The position numbers were made by a program, and so were the translations under genes. A stretch of DNA of 25,009 bases from Vairimorpha apis BRL 01. Its lineage: Eukaryota > Microsporidia > Nosematidae. Shown piece by piece: positions 1 through 9,660 of this stretch (the first letter of the stretch is position 1; every line of letters begins with the position of its first letter). Under the pieces are notes generated by a model, which was not told where the DNA came from, ran no database searches, and was given only the letters and a program-made list of their open reading frames with translations. The stretch is from contig KE646947.1 in assembly GCA_000447185.1 (NCBI GenBank), positions 2,767 through 27,775 on the forward strand, in the 5' to 3' direction.

Positions 1-894
1 ATCATTTTATATTATAAATAATCACAAACTTGAACTTTATTTTTTTTATATATATTAAATTTCTAAATTATTTAAAATTTTAAAACCAAAAAATTACTAC
101 TGTGTAATAAAATTTTGTAAATACATCCAAAGCTAAATTTTTTTTAAAAAAGACTTTGTTCGATATAGTTTATTTTATATTTAAAAATTTATTATATGAT
201 TTTTTTGCATAAATTTAAAATTCAAAAAGCTCTCTAACAAATTACATTATTCGACATAGTTCATAGTTAATTTCATATTTAATACTTTTATTTATGTGAT
301 TATAAATGAATTTATACTGCTTATGTCCTACAATTAATAATTGATATGTAAAGGCTAATCTTTACATAAATTTTTATAAATGTATAAAATAAAATACTAA
401 TATATTAAATGATAAATTAAAAAATTTATTAAACAATGTGGTAGCTATTATACCATTATTAGAATATTAATAATTATATTAAAAATGTATTACATATTTA
501 AAATACATTACTGGTATATAAATTTTAATTAATTTTTATTGAAACTCGCTAAAATTTTTAAACAGAATATATATAACTGTAAAATAACACATATGTATGT
601 CTAAAGTGTCTCAAAGATCGAAATTAATAAATATATGTATTTTATAATTTATTTATTTTTTAACGACTTAATTAACTATAAAAAATATTTTTATTTAAAT
701 AAAGAAACTCTTTCTATGTTTTTTTTATAAATTATTGATGTCAAATTGTTGATTTATAAAATCTATTTTTTTTAATATTTATATATAAAGCAAATTTAAC
801 CTCTATATTATTTCATTAAATATATTCTTTAGTTTCATAATTGTGTAGAATATTTAGAAATAAATAATTTAATGAATTATAGATTGTCTTTTTC
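1..894. other. AT-rich stretch without a recognisable gene
   Basis: Runs of A and T dominate and no reading frame has coding character. Two short similar blocks share TTCGAYATAGTT (near 158-170 and 249-262) about 90 nt apart, which may be a worn direct repeat, but the match is too short to insist on. No tRNA or rRNA signature was seen. Confidence 0.5.
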
Positions 895-1110
895 CTTTTG
901 TCTCTTTAACTTACGCTTCCTCACTAACAATCATAGGTTTTATATTTTCAGCTATTATGGACGTTTTTTGATAATGTTTGTCTCTATATAATTTCTCACT
1001 TGATCGTTATCAGCTACTTATCTTGAAAATAATGTTATAATGAGCTTTTATATGTTCTTCTCCATTAACTTTCTTAAGTCATAGCCTTGTCTTCGGTCAG
1101 AAATTGAATA
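895..1110 (-). pseudogene. Decayed coding-like island (relic)
   Basis: This segment is visibly richer in G and C than its surroundings. On the minus strand a single frame, running down from 1098, gives protein-like segments separated by stops: RRQGYDLRKLMEKN, then after stops VADNDQVRNYIETNIIKKRP, then a basic stretch. Segments that stay in one frame across several point stops are what an old coding sequence looks like after decay. I do not recognise the family. Given the retroelement remnant 1.8 kb away, a transposable-element origin is a reasonable inference but is not shown. Confidence 0.35.
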
Positions 1111-1273
1111 TAAAAATTTAATTTTTATTTTGGTAAAAAGTTTTTATTTTAGGTTATTTAGATAAATTATAGATACAATTACAGTAATTTTAATAAAAAA
1201 GATTTATTTTAAGTGTAATCAGAAGGAATACGATGATATTTTGTCTTGCGTTTATAAAAACATATTCTGTATG

Positions 1274-1927
1274 TTAAAAAAAAATAACTAAAAATAAAAT
1301 TAAACTTATATATATAATTTCATATTTTAAAATGCCTTCCGTAAAATAACTTTCTGATTGAAATACAATATTACTGTTAGTTGATTTAATGCCTTCTTCT
1401 TCTATCAGTTTAACAGAAGATTCATATATTGTATTATTTTTTAGTGTATCAATTGAAAAATTATTTATTTCTTTAGAAGTTTGTTCAGCAGTTGTTATTA
1501 ATTCGTCATAAAATTTAAAGCTTTTATCTAATAAATTATGTTTTCTGCATATATGATCATTTTCTAATTCTGATAAATTATCATTCTGATTATTAGTAAT
1601 ATAATTTTTTTTATATATATTAAAAAAAATATTATTTTTTAAACATGTATTAAGCTTTTTACATATAAAGTATATCCAATTATTAAAAGATGTAAAATCA
1701 ACACATCTGAAAAAAGTTTGATTATTGTTAAAATTAACTATAAAATTTGAATTATTTTGATTATTTTGAGTTAATAAAATATCATGATTATCACAATTGG
1801 CTTCATTTGTATTTATAATTACTGATTTAACTTTATCAAAAAGTTCTGAGCAATTAATTTTAAAGTTTTTTAAATATTCATATTCAGAAAAAGAGCAATC
1901 ATTAATAAAACGAAAACATTTATCCAT
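1274..1927 (-). CDS. Tail-anchored protein of unknown function, possibly SNARE-like
   Basis: A 217-residue protein. The ATG is preceded on its own strand by CCC with one base between, which fixes the start. The N-terminal two thirds is Asn-rich with scattered Cys (C4, C11, C26, C45) and shows no domain I know. Residues about 130-175 can form an amphipathic helix with hydrophobics spaced in heptads. The last 17 or so residues are one hydrophobic segment ending at the C-terminus (YISLILFLVIFF), so the protein is probably a C-tail-anchored membrane protein facing the cytosol. Helix followed by tail anchor is the layout of a SNARE, and a Sec20- or Bos1-like divergent SNARE is conceivable, but no zero-layer residue can be placed. 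The existence of the gene is well supported; the function is open. Confidence 0.75.
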   Translation of the reverse strand: MDKCFRFINDCSFSEYEYLKNFKINCSELFDKVKSVIINTNEANCDNHDILLTQNNQNNSNFIVNFNNNQTFFRCVDFTSFNNWIYFICKKLNTCLKNNIFFNIYKKNYITNNQNDNLSELENDHICRKHNLLDKSFKFYDELITTAEQTSKEINNFSIDTLKNNTIYESSVKLIEEEGIKSTNSNIVFQSESYFTEGILKYEIIYISLILFLVIFF

Positions 1928-1928
1928 A

Positions 1929-1931
1929 GGG
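1929..1931 (-). promoter_or_regulatory. CCC start-proximal motif
   Basis: GGG on the plus strand reads CCC, one base before the ATG at 1927. It matches the microsporidian start-proximal signal. Confidence 0.65.
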
Positions 1932-2882
1932 TTTATTGATAATGAATTATTTATATTTTTTGATAAAGATTTTAATTTAAAAACGAAAATTTCTATTAAA
2001 GATTTAAATTAAAATATTATATATAACTATTTTGTATAAATTTTTCACTATTATAAGAAGATTAATTATCTTTTTTAAAAAAAATATTATTTATTTTTCT
2101 TAAGATATATATTTTCACATATATAAATATTTACAATTAATATTATTAACCTTCAATAATAATTATCAATTTGAAACAAATATATTTTTAATTTATATTA
2201 AAAAATAATATATCAACAAATATTTTTATCTTAAAATCAAATATTTTATCTATGTAAATAAAATTTATTATTTATACATATATGTTATAAGAAAATATCT
2301 ATGTTAATTTGTATAATTTAAATTAATTACTTAAAAAATCCATAATTTATTTTATTATTTCATATATGATTTAATTAAATTTCTACGATCATATAATTTA
2401 TAACTTTTGTTTTACTTTATGCATAAAAGATATTAAATTTATTTTTCACTTTAATATAATTTAATAAATTATAAAATATATTTGATTTGTTTGAAATAAT
2501 TTTTAGTTAAAATAAAAATAATTTATTACTATTAATATAACAATATAACGACTCTAGTTATATTTGTTTAAAATTTTATAAATAAAAATTTCTACATTTA
2601 TAAATTAATTTTTTTCATTCTTTTCTCAGAATATTTCTTTAAATGACAATATATATTATTAAAAATATAAAAAAATGTTTTTTAAATAGACATTAAATAA
2701 CAAATTAAGTATATGATAATATTATAACATAATATTTTAAAAAAATGTCAAAAATATTCAAATTTATAAATATAGATTTATTAAATTTTTAAAATATTAC
2801 CTTTATATGTATTTTATTATATACTTTTATTTGAGGGTTAATTTCATTACTCTATTATTTTTCGCTTCAGTATCAAACGAGT
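1932..2882. other. AT-rich intergenic stretch
   Basis: About 950 nt of AT-rich sequence between the start of the tail-anchored gene and the end of the retroelement remnant. I see no gene, RNA or clear repeat. The CCC at 1929-1931 is the only apparent signal. Confidence 0.5.
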
Positions 2883-3345
2883 TCACTTAGTATGTAAGTT
2901 TTCAATCCTCTCGTTCTCCTCTAATATTAAGTCGCCTCCTCTTCTGTACTCCATCGACACACTCTCTAAAGTTTTCTTAAGAGTTACTGATTGTTTATAT
3001 GCTTCGATTCGGTCTGAGATTTCTAGCAACTTTCTGTATGTTGAGTGGTATTTAGTGACTATACCATCCCATGTTAGCACATATGGAATTATCTTTGTTT
3101 TACACCCGTGTATTAAACCTAGCTCATTAGCTAACAGATCGTACTTTCTTAATTTTTCTGTCTCTACTTGTTGAAGGTTGTCAATAGATGTGACCTCTAT
3201 TTCAACTAATAGAATTTCCTTAGATTTTTTATCTATTACATAAAAATCTTGGTTTATTATATTAAATTTTTACATCAGTTTTAATAGTAGTATCGACTCG
3301 TATTCCAATAAATTTATTGGCTACTATCTGTTGAACTGAATGAGT
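2883..3345 (-). mobile_element. 3' remnant of a non-LTR retrotransposon (R2-like endonuclease C-terminus)
   Basis: Translated on the minus strand, this is the C-terminal part of a non-LTR retroelement polyprotein. In order one sees THSVQQIVANKF and IRVDTTIKTDV (the W/V-D-T-x-I-x-T-D segment that precedes the endonuclease), FYVIDKKSKEILLVEIEV (core strands of a PD-(D/E)XK restriction-like endonuclease), EKLRKYDLLANEL, KTKIIPYVLTWDG, and a terminal helical tail ending at a TGA at 2883-2885. The frame is broken once near 3263-3270, where one A fewer would join the halves. The usual Pro-Asp pair is Gln-Asp here (NQDFYV), one base from Pro. Everything 5' of about 3345 (reverse transcriptase and zinc fingers) is absent, as expected for a 5'-truncated dead copy. 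Base composition is clearly less AT-rich than its flanks. The clade assignment is inference from the domain pattern. Confidence 0.7.
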
Positions 3346-3480
3346 TTTAAATCTTTTTCCTGATATATATATTTTATATTGTTTATTAGATATAAGTAAA
3401 CATTTAATTATGAATCTTTGATTATTTATTATGTAATAACATATTAAATAATATTTATTAAGATTTAAAAAAAATATCAT

Positions 3481-3936
3481 TTAAATATTTTTCAAAATGA
3501 TTAATATTTTTATTTATTTTTTAAATAAATCATTTTTATTATTTTTTGTATTTTAGTAAAAAAAATGTTATTTAAATATTTTTCTTTTTATAGAAAAAAA
3601 ATTAAACATCTTGTGAAATATAAATTAAAAAAAACCTTCAAAAAGATTTTATTCTTTGTAACATTATATCTAATAATTTTTTTAAATGACATTAAAAATG
3701 TTAAATATTAATTTTTTAGATAAAAAACGTTAAATTTTTTTTAAAATATACATATATTGTTTATTTATTCGATAATTACTTTTATATGTTAATAGCAAAA
3801 TTTTAAAAAATGCATTGCCATATTTTTTAGATTATGCAATAATAGTATAAGTTTGTATTAAAGAAAAATTTACTAAAAAATTAAATATTTTTAGAATTTA
3901 AAATGTTTTAAAAATATATTTATACATTCAAATCAA
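3481..3936. other. AT-rich spacer between element remnant and ZC3H15-like gene
   Basis: No gene seen. A 15-nt direct repeat (ATTTAAATATTTTTC) occurs at 3479-3493 and 3570-3584; in sequence this AT-rich it may be chance. Confidence 0.45.
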
Positions 3937-3940
3937 CCCC
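3937..3940 (+). promoter_or_regulatory. CCCC start-proximal motif
   Basis: CCCC with a single A before the ATG at 3942. It is one of the clearest examples in the window. Confidence 0.7.
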
Positions 3941-3941
3941 A

Positions 3942-4684
3942 ATGGCTAAAAAGCAACAAGTTACACAAAAAGATATTAAAGCTCAAATTAAAGAATTAGA
4001 AGAAAAAACATTTGGTCTAAAAAATAAAAAACAAAAAGCTGCACTTGAAAAACAAATCGAAGCTTTACGTATAAAAGATAATGAGTTAAAAAAGAACAAA
4101 ATAAAAAAAGATATGAAACAACCAATAATACAAAAAATTCCTGTTGGTGTTGATCCTAAAACGGTTCAATGTATAAATTATGTTAATAAATGTTGTAATG
4201 AAGGATTAAATTGTAGATTTGCTCATGATACTGTCAAAAAAGTTGAAAAAATTTCTATTATCGAAAAAAATGAGCCTAAACATGTTTGTAGATTCTTGAT
4301 TGATGCGCTTAATAATAAAGAATATAGCGCAAACTGGAAATGTCCGTTTTCGAAATGTTCAGATATTCACAAGCTTATAGATTTGAAAGGAGATACTTCA
4401 GCAGAACTTAGCTTGGAAGAATATTTAGAGCTTAGTAGACAATCTTTGGGTGATAATTTGACACCACTTACAGAAGAAAATTTCAAAATATGGAAAGAAA
4501 AAAAATTAAAGAAGAAATTGAACATCAAAAAAAGATTGAGGCTGTTGCTTCCGGTCAAAAAGGAATTGAATTATTTGAAAACAGTCCTGATATGTTTATG
4601 GATGACGACGCAGCAGTCGAATTGAATTACAATGAAAGATGTTATTCTGAAGATGAAGATGAAGAATTAATTTCAGCATTATAA
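3942..4684 (+). CDS. TMA46: DRG-family regulatory protein 1 (ZC3H15/Tma46), interrupted by one frameshift
   Basis: DFRP1 binds and stabilises the GTPase DRG1 (yeast Rbg1) on translating ribosomes. The N-terminus has the family hallmark EKTFGLKNKK (21-30). Two CCCH zinc fingers follow: C77, C84/C85, C91, H95 and C116, C134, C139, H143. The DFRP segment is LEEYLELSRQSLG (158-170) then LTPLTEENFKIWKEKK (173-188). The first frame then runs into unrelated sequence and stops at 4625. At the A8 tract 4498-4505, one extra A continues the reading as IKEEIEHQKKIEAVASGQKG, then LFENSPDMFMDDDAA and an acidic tail to 4684. This is the family's expected C-terminal order. Joined length is about 247 residues, against about 345 in yeast and 426 in human. 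Identity is firm. Whether the break is a sequencing error, true decay or corrected in the transcript is not decidable here. Convergent with the gene ending at 4789. Confidence 0.9.
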
Positions 4685-4788
4685 AATAAAATTTAATATA
4701 TGTTTAAATAAAAATGTTAATTTTTAAATAATGCAAAATTTTGCAATAATCAAATTATCATAAAAATATATAAAATGTATAATTTATT

Positions 4789-5139
4789 TCATCTTTCAAA
4801 GTCATCTAACTTAAATCCATATTTTTCAAGATTAAATAATTTGAAAATTTCACTTGGCTTTATATCATATTCCTTATCCATAATAATTATACATTCTTCT
4901 ATGATGTTCTTATATTTTTCTATAAGTTCATATATGTCTCCATTTTTTTCTCTAAATTGTTTAATCATATTTAATTTTCTAAAAATATCTTGTTCAATGT
5001 ACAATGGATCTTTTAAAGTATCGGAGTATCGTTTCTTTTTTTTAGATTGTATAGTTGGACTTTTAAGTTTATAAAAACATTTTGAATCTACAATAATTTT
5101 ATCGTAGTTTTCTTCATTTTCAACTTTAATAAAATACAT
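4789..5139 (-). CDS. Small coiled-coil protein, possibly Sfr1/Mei5-like
   Basis: A 116-residue soluble protein with no membrane segment. A basic patch (KSKKKKR-type, about residues 31-37) is followed by a mostly helical, charged segment. The C-terminal half pairs a coiled-coil helix (ELIEKYKNIIEECIIIMDKE) with a short end module (SEIFKLFNLEKYGFKLDDFE). That order resembles the C-terminal region of Swi5-partner proteins Sfr1/Mei5 in homologous recombination, where a helix carrying L-I-x-K-W leads to a short acidic end with Tyr and Phe. The resemblance is by eye and weak; a DNA-binding or scaffold protein of another kind is equally possible. CCC lies 17 nt upstream of the ATG. The gene ends 104 nt from the convergent ZC3H15-like gene. 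Confidence 0.7.
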   Translation of the reverse strand: MYFIKVENEENYDKIIVDSKCFYKLKSPTIQSKKKKRYSDTLKDPLYIEQDIFRKLNMIKQFREKNGDIYELIEKYKNIIEECIIIMDKEYDIKPSEIFKLFNLEKYGFKLDDFER

Positions 5140-5155
5140 TTTTTATGATAAAATA

Positions 5156-5158
5156 GGG
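5156..5158 (-). promoter_or_regulatory. CCC motif upstream of the 5139 start
   Basis: GGG on the plus strand, 16 nt beyond the start codon of the small coiled-coil gene; a looser spacing than in most other cases. Confidence 0.4.
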
Positions 5159-5388
5159 TAGTTTTTTATTAATTGCCTATAATTTATTTGAAATATTTAA
5201 AAAACATTCTAATAAAACTAAATAAATTTTAAATCATTTTTATATAATAGTATTAAAATTTTTATCAAACCGAAAAAAATTAGAATGAACAATCTGTTAG
5301 CAAATGATTTTGAGTTTATTTACAAATATAAGAACAGAAATAATTTCATTTTTTTAACATGAAATGAGTTAAAAACTATACACCATAA

Positions 5389-5640
5389 ACTGTACTCAAA
5401 AATAATAGGTATCTCATCTCGTATGGAAGCTTACATTTAAACTTGAATCATAAAGAAAACGATGATAAGTATCCCTATAGACTACCATTAAGACATGAAT
5501 AAAGGGGTGATAGAAATGACTGTATTGAGCTGATGTAAGTTAAACTAGAGGAAAAACTGATAGATATAAATAATTGGTGTTGAAAAGAAGATTTATGAAA
5601 GAAAGAAAATCTGCTTTATTAATATTCTTTTTTTAAATTT
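5389..5640 (+). pseudogene. Decayed coding-like island (relic)
   Basis: A less AT-rich block. The plus-strand frame starting at 5389 is open for 37 codons (to the TAA at 5500) and contains RYLISYGSLHLNLNHKEN and DKYPYRLPLRHE. The same frame continues after single stops with RGDRNDCIELM, VKLEEKLIDINNWC and KEDL. Keeping frame across isolated stops suggests a dead coding sequence. No family recognised; a transposable-element relic is my best guess. Confidence 0.35.
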
Positions 5641-6529
5641 TTATTATTTTAAAAATTACTTTTTTTATTTTACAAAAAATTTATAACATTACTTTTGAGA
5701 ATAACTAGCATATATAACTTACAATCATTAGAAATCATAAAGCTTGGAAATATGAATTTATAGTTAAAGAAAAACGACTAATACATAAATATAATGTTTA
5801 GTTTTTAAATATGTAATGACATTATAAAAATAGCTACAAAATTTCACTGCACATATATACGAGAGCTAAACATTGATAATAAGATAAAGCCATATATCGT
5901 ATTTATGTAATATAAAAAGTAATTTCTGAGTATATCAATCAAATTTAAACAAGATTTGAAAAATAAATAATCATTATTAATAGCACAACTTCTATTTTAG
6001 AGAATATTCTTTTTTGATACATATTCAATAAATTTTTAATAAGAAGATACAACTGTTTTATTAATTATCTTAAATTTATTTGAATAATATTATATATATA
6101 AACCATTAAAATTGAATTTTTAATGTTTTTAATAAGATTATAATTTTATCAAAATTTTTTGAATTCAAAACAATTTATTAATTTAAGATGATATTATTTT
6201 AAATTTTTTTCTTATAATTACTATTTAATACTAAAAGAAAATCTATTATTATAGTTTAATTAATTTATTACAAAACTTAATTAAATAAAAAATATACAAA
6301 AACAGCCACAAAATATGTTTTAAACATATTATAATATGGTATATTTTTATATATTAAAAATTTATTATTATTTTTTCATTTACAATCTTTAAATATTTAA
6401 AAGGATTTTTAAATGATAGAAAATTTTTTAATTCTATAAATATTAGGATTAAAGTTTTACATTTATATATAAAATCATTTTTATTTAGAATTATATATAA
6501 ACAATTTTTTAGATATGTATATTTTATTA
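5641..6529. other. AT-rich intergenic stretch
   Basis: About 890 nt between the relic island and the cyclin stop codon. I find no gene or RNA. Composition returns to near-pure AT after about 5960. Confidence 0.5.
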
Positions 6530-7150
6530 TTAGTTTAAAATATTTTTGGTAATATAATTATTATTTAGATAAAATTTTAAATCTTCAGATGCATTTTTTC
6601 TATTCAAAAAAACCTCCGCTTGTCTAATACCTTCCAAATATATCCAGTACATATTAGTATTTAAATTACTTTTTTCCATAACATATGCAAAACAACAAAA
6701 TAAAATTTCTCTACATATTACAGTTGAGTACTCAGATTGCATTTTTTCTAAATACCATATTTTCAAGTAAGAATGTGGAATATTAAATGGAATTTTTGTA
6801 TTTAGAAGTATAATCTTTTCAGTTTCCAAAATTTCTTTAGGTGTTACTAAATTATCTGTTACATCTACATAATCTATTATGCTTTTTAAATTTTTCTCTT
6901 CCAATTTTGCAGCTATAAACAATGCAGTTAAACCTAATAATTGGTAGTTTGATAAATCAAAACTGTTTTTTTGTGTGTAAGAATCTAATATTAAAACTGT
7001 CATGCCAAAAGTAGATTGTGAATACATAAAATCACGTGTTACTTCATATAACCATCTTATTAATTTTTTTCTGTGTGATGATTTATATATTGTTAACTTT
7101 ATATTTCTTTTTGATATGTTAGTAATATCATGAAAAGCTTTTTTAATCAT
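6530..7150 (-). CDS. Mitotic (A/B-type) cyclin
   Basis: A 206-residue cyclin, the regulatory subunit of a cyclin-dependent kinase. The N-terminal cyclin box starts at HRKKLIRWLYEV (26-37), equivalent to the MRAIL-x-DWL-x-EV segment. It continues with the second and third helices (LLGLTALFIAAKLEE, 71-85) and DVTDNLVTPKEILETEKIIL. The kinase-contacting Lys (K82) and Glu (E106) are both in place. The rest (about 125-206) fits a degenerate C-terminal cyclin fold. The N-terminus is only about 25 residues, against more than 100 in yeast or animal B cyclins. It carries KKAFHDITN (3-11), which lines up with the destruction box RTALGDIGN but has Lys for Arg and Phe for Leu. The ATG at 7150 follows an in-frame TGA; the nearest CCC is 40 nt upstream (7190-7192). 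Confidence 0.88.
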   Translation of the reverse strand: MIKKAFHDITNISKRNIKLTIYKSSHRKKLIRWLYEVTRDFMYSQSTFGMTVLILDSYTQKNSFDLSNYQLLGLTALFIAAKLEEKNLKSIIDYVDVTDNLVTPKEILETEKIILLNTKIPFNIPHSYLKIWYLEKMQSEYSTVICREILFCCFAYVMEKSNLNTNMYWIYLEGIRQAEVFLNRKNASEDLKFYLNNNYITKNILN

Positions 7151-7192
7151 TTTTTTAAAATTTCAGTTGAATTTTTTATATTTAATGGAGGG

Positions 7193-8467
7193 AAAATAAG
7201 GCGGTAACTAAAAATATTTCTAGGTAATAATACATTATGAAAATAATAAAAAACTAAAATACTTTATTTAAAAACTTAAAATAAAAAAGACTTTTTACGT
7301 ATAAATATATAATTTTTAATTGTTTCGATGAAATATTCTATATTTGTTATTTTGTCGAAATATATGTAAAAATAACATCAATATGTACTATAAAAAAAAT
7401 TAAAAATTTTTCCAAAATAATGAAATTAAAAAACTTTTATCAATTTAAAGAGCTAAATTACATATTTATTAAAATATAAAACCAAATAATTATTTATTTT
7501 TAAGATAAAATTTTATGTATTAATTATTGTAAAGGTATAATTAGTAAATTTGATAAATTATTTTTATTATATACAAATACATTTACATATATTCAAGATT
7601 TTAAATTAAATAAAAGTTTATGTATATTGAAGAACTCTTAAAATTTTTGGTATATAAAAAAAAAATTATGTTTAAAAAATCAGTTGGTGTAAAAAATTTC
7701 TTTTTTGTATATTTAAAGTAATCGTAATTAAATTCATTCATATCACATACACAAAAATTTTTTATTGTAATACACAATTATTTTTAGTTATTTATTTTTT
7801 AATAATTTTAATTTATAATAAAATAAGATTAATATTAACTTATAATTTTTAAAACGCTTTTAAATTCAATAAGTTAAATTTATATATTAATTTATTAAAC
7901 AAATTTTTGAATTTAGACAAATATTTATTTTTTTTTAAAATTCATAAATATATATATAATGATATTATTAATTTTTATTAAAACTTTTAAGTAAAATAGA
8001 TAAAAATTAAAAATTTATCTTTATAATTACTAATTTAATTTTAATAAACAACTATTTTAAAATCTTTATTTTTAAAAATTAAAAATTATTACATTTTAAA
8101 ACTTAAATTTAAAACAAACAAAAATTTACAATTTTTTATTTTGTTGTATTGATTTGATATTTATAAAGCAAAATTAATAGTTCGCTTAAAAAGAAAATAA
8201 ATACTTTAATTATTAGTTAATTTATTATTAATTTTTTTTGTTTTAATAACAAAAATTTTATATTTTAACAAACTTTTATTTGATATGATATTTTTTTTAA
8301 TTTTACTTGGATTATGCTTACATATCATAAATGAAGTATGTAATTTTAAGATTTTTATTTTAAAGCAATAATCATACATTCTTTTGAGCAAATTTTGAAT
8401 TTACTTGTATTCACTATAAAATAAAAATGATTTTTAATGATTTTTTGTTATTAATTAGAATTTTTAA
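7193..8467. other. AT-rich intergenic stretch
   Basis: About 1.3 kb separating the divergent cyclin gene and the gene starting at 8478. Open frames here (for example minus strand 8206-8391) consist almost only of K, N, I, F and L codons and look like chance. No RNA gene or clear repeat seen. Confidence 0.5.
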
Positions 8468-8470
8468 CCC
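8468..8470 (+). promoter_or_regulatory. CCC motif that selects the start at 8478
   Basis: CCC followed by seven bases and then ATG. This favours the internal ATG at 8478 over the in-frame ATG at 8427, for which no such motif is seen. Confidence 0.6.
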
Positions 8471-8477
8471 TTTTTAT

Positions 8478-9023
8478 ATGGAAATTATTGATATTTTAGA
8501 AACAATTATAAAAGATTTGTCTTCTTTAAAACCACAACCTCAACCACTTAAACCTAATGAAACTTTTATTCCATCATTTAAACTTGATGATGTAAAGCTT
8601 CAACTAAAAAATAATCTTGTTAAATATTTAATTTCAACTATGAATACAATTGGATCAAAACAATCATTATATGATAATAATTACAAAAGTCAATTAGATA
8701 AAAGAAAAAATTTTGTTATTGAAGCTTTAAAACAAATTGAATTGAAAATTAATAATATCAATGTTGAAAAAATTAAAAATTTATTATCACAAATTGATTT
8801 TTACAAACAGCAAGGAAACAATAAAATAGATCAAATATTTATCAATAAAGAAACTTCATTAAAAATTTTAGAATTTTTATCAAATATAAATATTGAAAAT
8901 GAATATCCATGGATGGAAGATTTTTTAAAGCGTAAAATTATTTTTGATATGGAAATTCCATCTGCTAAAGAAATAGAAATAATAAAAAAAATGCTTGAAA
9001 TGATAAAAAATTTTTCTTCCTAA
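8478..9023 (+). CDS. Helical protein of unknown function
   Basis: 181 residues from the ATG at 8478. An in-frame ATG lies at 8427, but the intervening 17 residues are hydrophobic low-complexity sequence and the CCC motif sits just before 8478, so I take the shorter form. The protein is soluble and mostly helical. It has a Pro/Gln linker (LKPQPQPLKPNE, about 17-28), then long charged helices (LDKRKNFVIEALKQIELKIN), a segment with one conserved-looking WMEDFLKRK, and a closing helix. It ends just after an A8 tract (8984-8991) that stays in frame here. I do not recognise a domain. A subunit of a nuclear or structural complex is possible but unsupported. Confidence 0.75.
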   Translation: MEIIDILETIIKDLSSLKPQPQPLKPNETFIPSFKLDDVKLQLKNNLVKYLISTMNTIGSKQSLYDNNYKSQLDKRKNFVIEALKQIELKINNINVEKIKNLLSQIDFYKQQGNNKIDQIFINKETSLKILEFLSNINIENEYPWMEDFLKRKIIFDMEIPSAKEIEIIKKMLEMIKNFSS

Positions 9024-9660
9024 TATTTGTTATAATAAATGAATGTATTTGAATCATAAAATGATTCAATGATTCTTTAATTAGATGATAAATAATTTAA
9101 AAGTTAATTAAAATTGTTGTATATAATTCCAATATTTTTCATTTGATAAAAACTTAAAAAATACTTCGACTTTTTTGTTTTTGTTAAAAATATTTAATGT
9201 GTATTAAAGTAACAAAAATAGTTAATATAATTTTAAAATATTACTTTTACTAATTTTAAAATATTTCTTAAACAAAATCATTAAAAAACATTATTTATAT
9301 TTATATGTAAAATATTATTTTCTAATTTTTGTTTGTTTTGTAAAATATAAAACAACTTATTAAATCAAAAAAATTGAAATATATTCATAATACAATTATA
9401 TTGTGTTTTATTTTCTACTAAAAAAAACTTTTTGTCTAAATTATTAAAAATAAACATAGATTATTCATATATCATATATATAACATTTATAAAAAAATAC
9501 GTTATAATTATTATATATTATGTAAATTCTTTACTTTTTAATCTAAAACAAGAATTATAAAATTATCAGATTACAAATAAACAAAAAATTATATAATTCA
9601 AATCATTTTCATAAAAAAATTCTATCTGATTTTAAAAAAGCCATATTCAATACATAAAAT
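9024..9660. other. AT-rich spacer between convergent genes
   Basis: About 640 nt between the two convergent stop codons. No gene seen; several AATAAA-like strings occur but are uninformative in this composition. Confidence 0.45.

Noticed and set aside
1797..2012. Plus-strand open frame
   Set aside because: Antisense to the 5' end of the tail-anchored gene, with no start signal; composition is a mirror of that gene.
4498..4505. Ribosomal programmed -1 frameshift at the A8 tract
   Set aside because: One extra A in the transcript, equal to a -1 ribosomal move, would fit, but the same remedy is needed at four unrelated places without any shared slippery heptamer plus pseudoknot layout that I can see, so read error or transcript slippage is simpler.
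4367..4558. Minus-strand open frame
   Set aside because: Lies inside the ZC3H15-like gene on the opposite strand; the sense protein has clear family motifs.
4490..4684. Separate small gene starting at the ATG at 4490
   Set aside because: Its sequence continues the ZC3H15 family's C-terminus exactly after the A8 tract, so it is the second half of the same gene.
4775..5074. Plus-strand 99-residue frame
   Set aside because: Antisense to the small coiled-coil gene, which has a CCC motif and coding-like composition; the plus frame is Ser/Phe/Ile-rich as expected of a shadow.
7151..7192. Short intron before the cyclin ATG
   Set aside because: No GT-AG pair with plausible branch sequence in this stretch, and an in-frame stop precedes the ATG, so the start at 7150 is simplest.
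8206..8391. Minus-strand 61-residue frame
   Set aside because: Almost only K, I, N, L and F codons, no start motif, in a long AT-rich gap.
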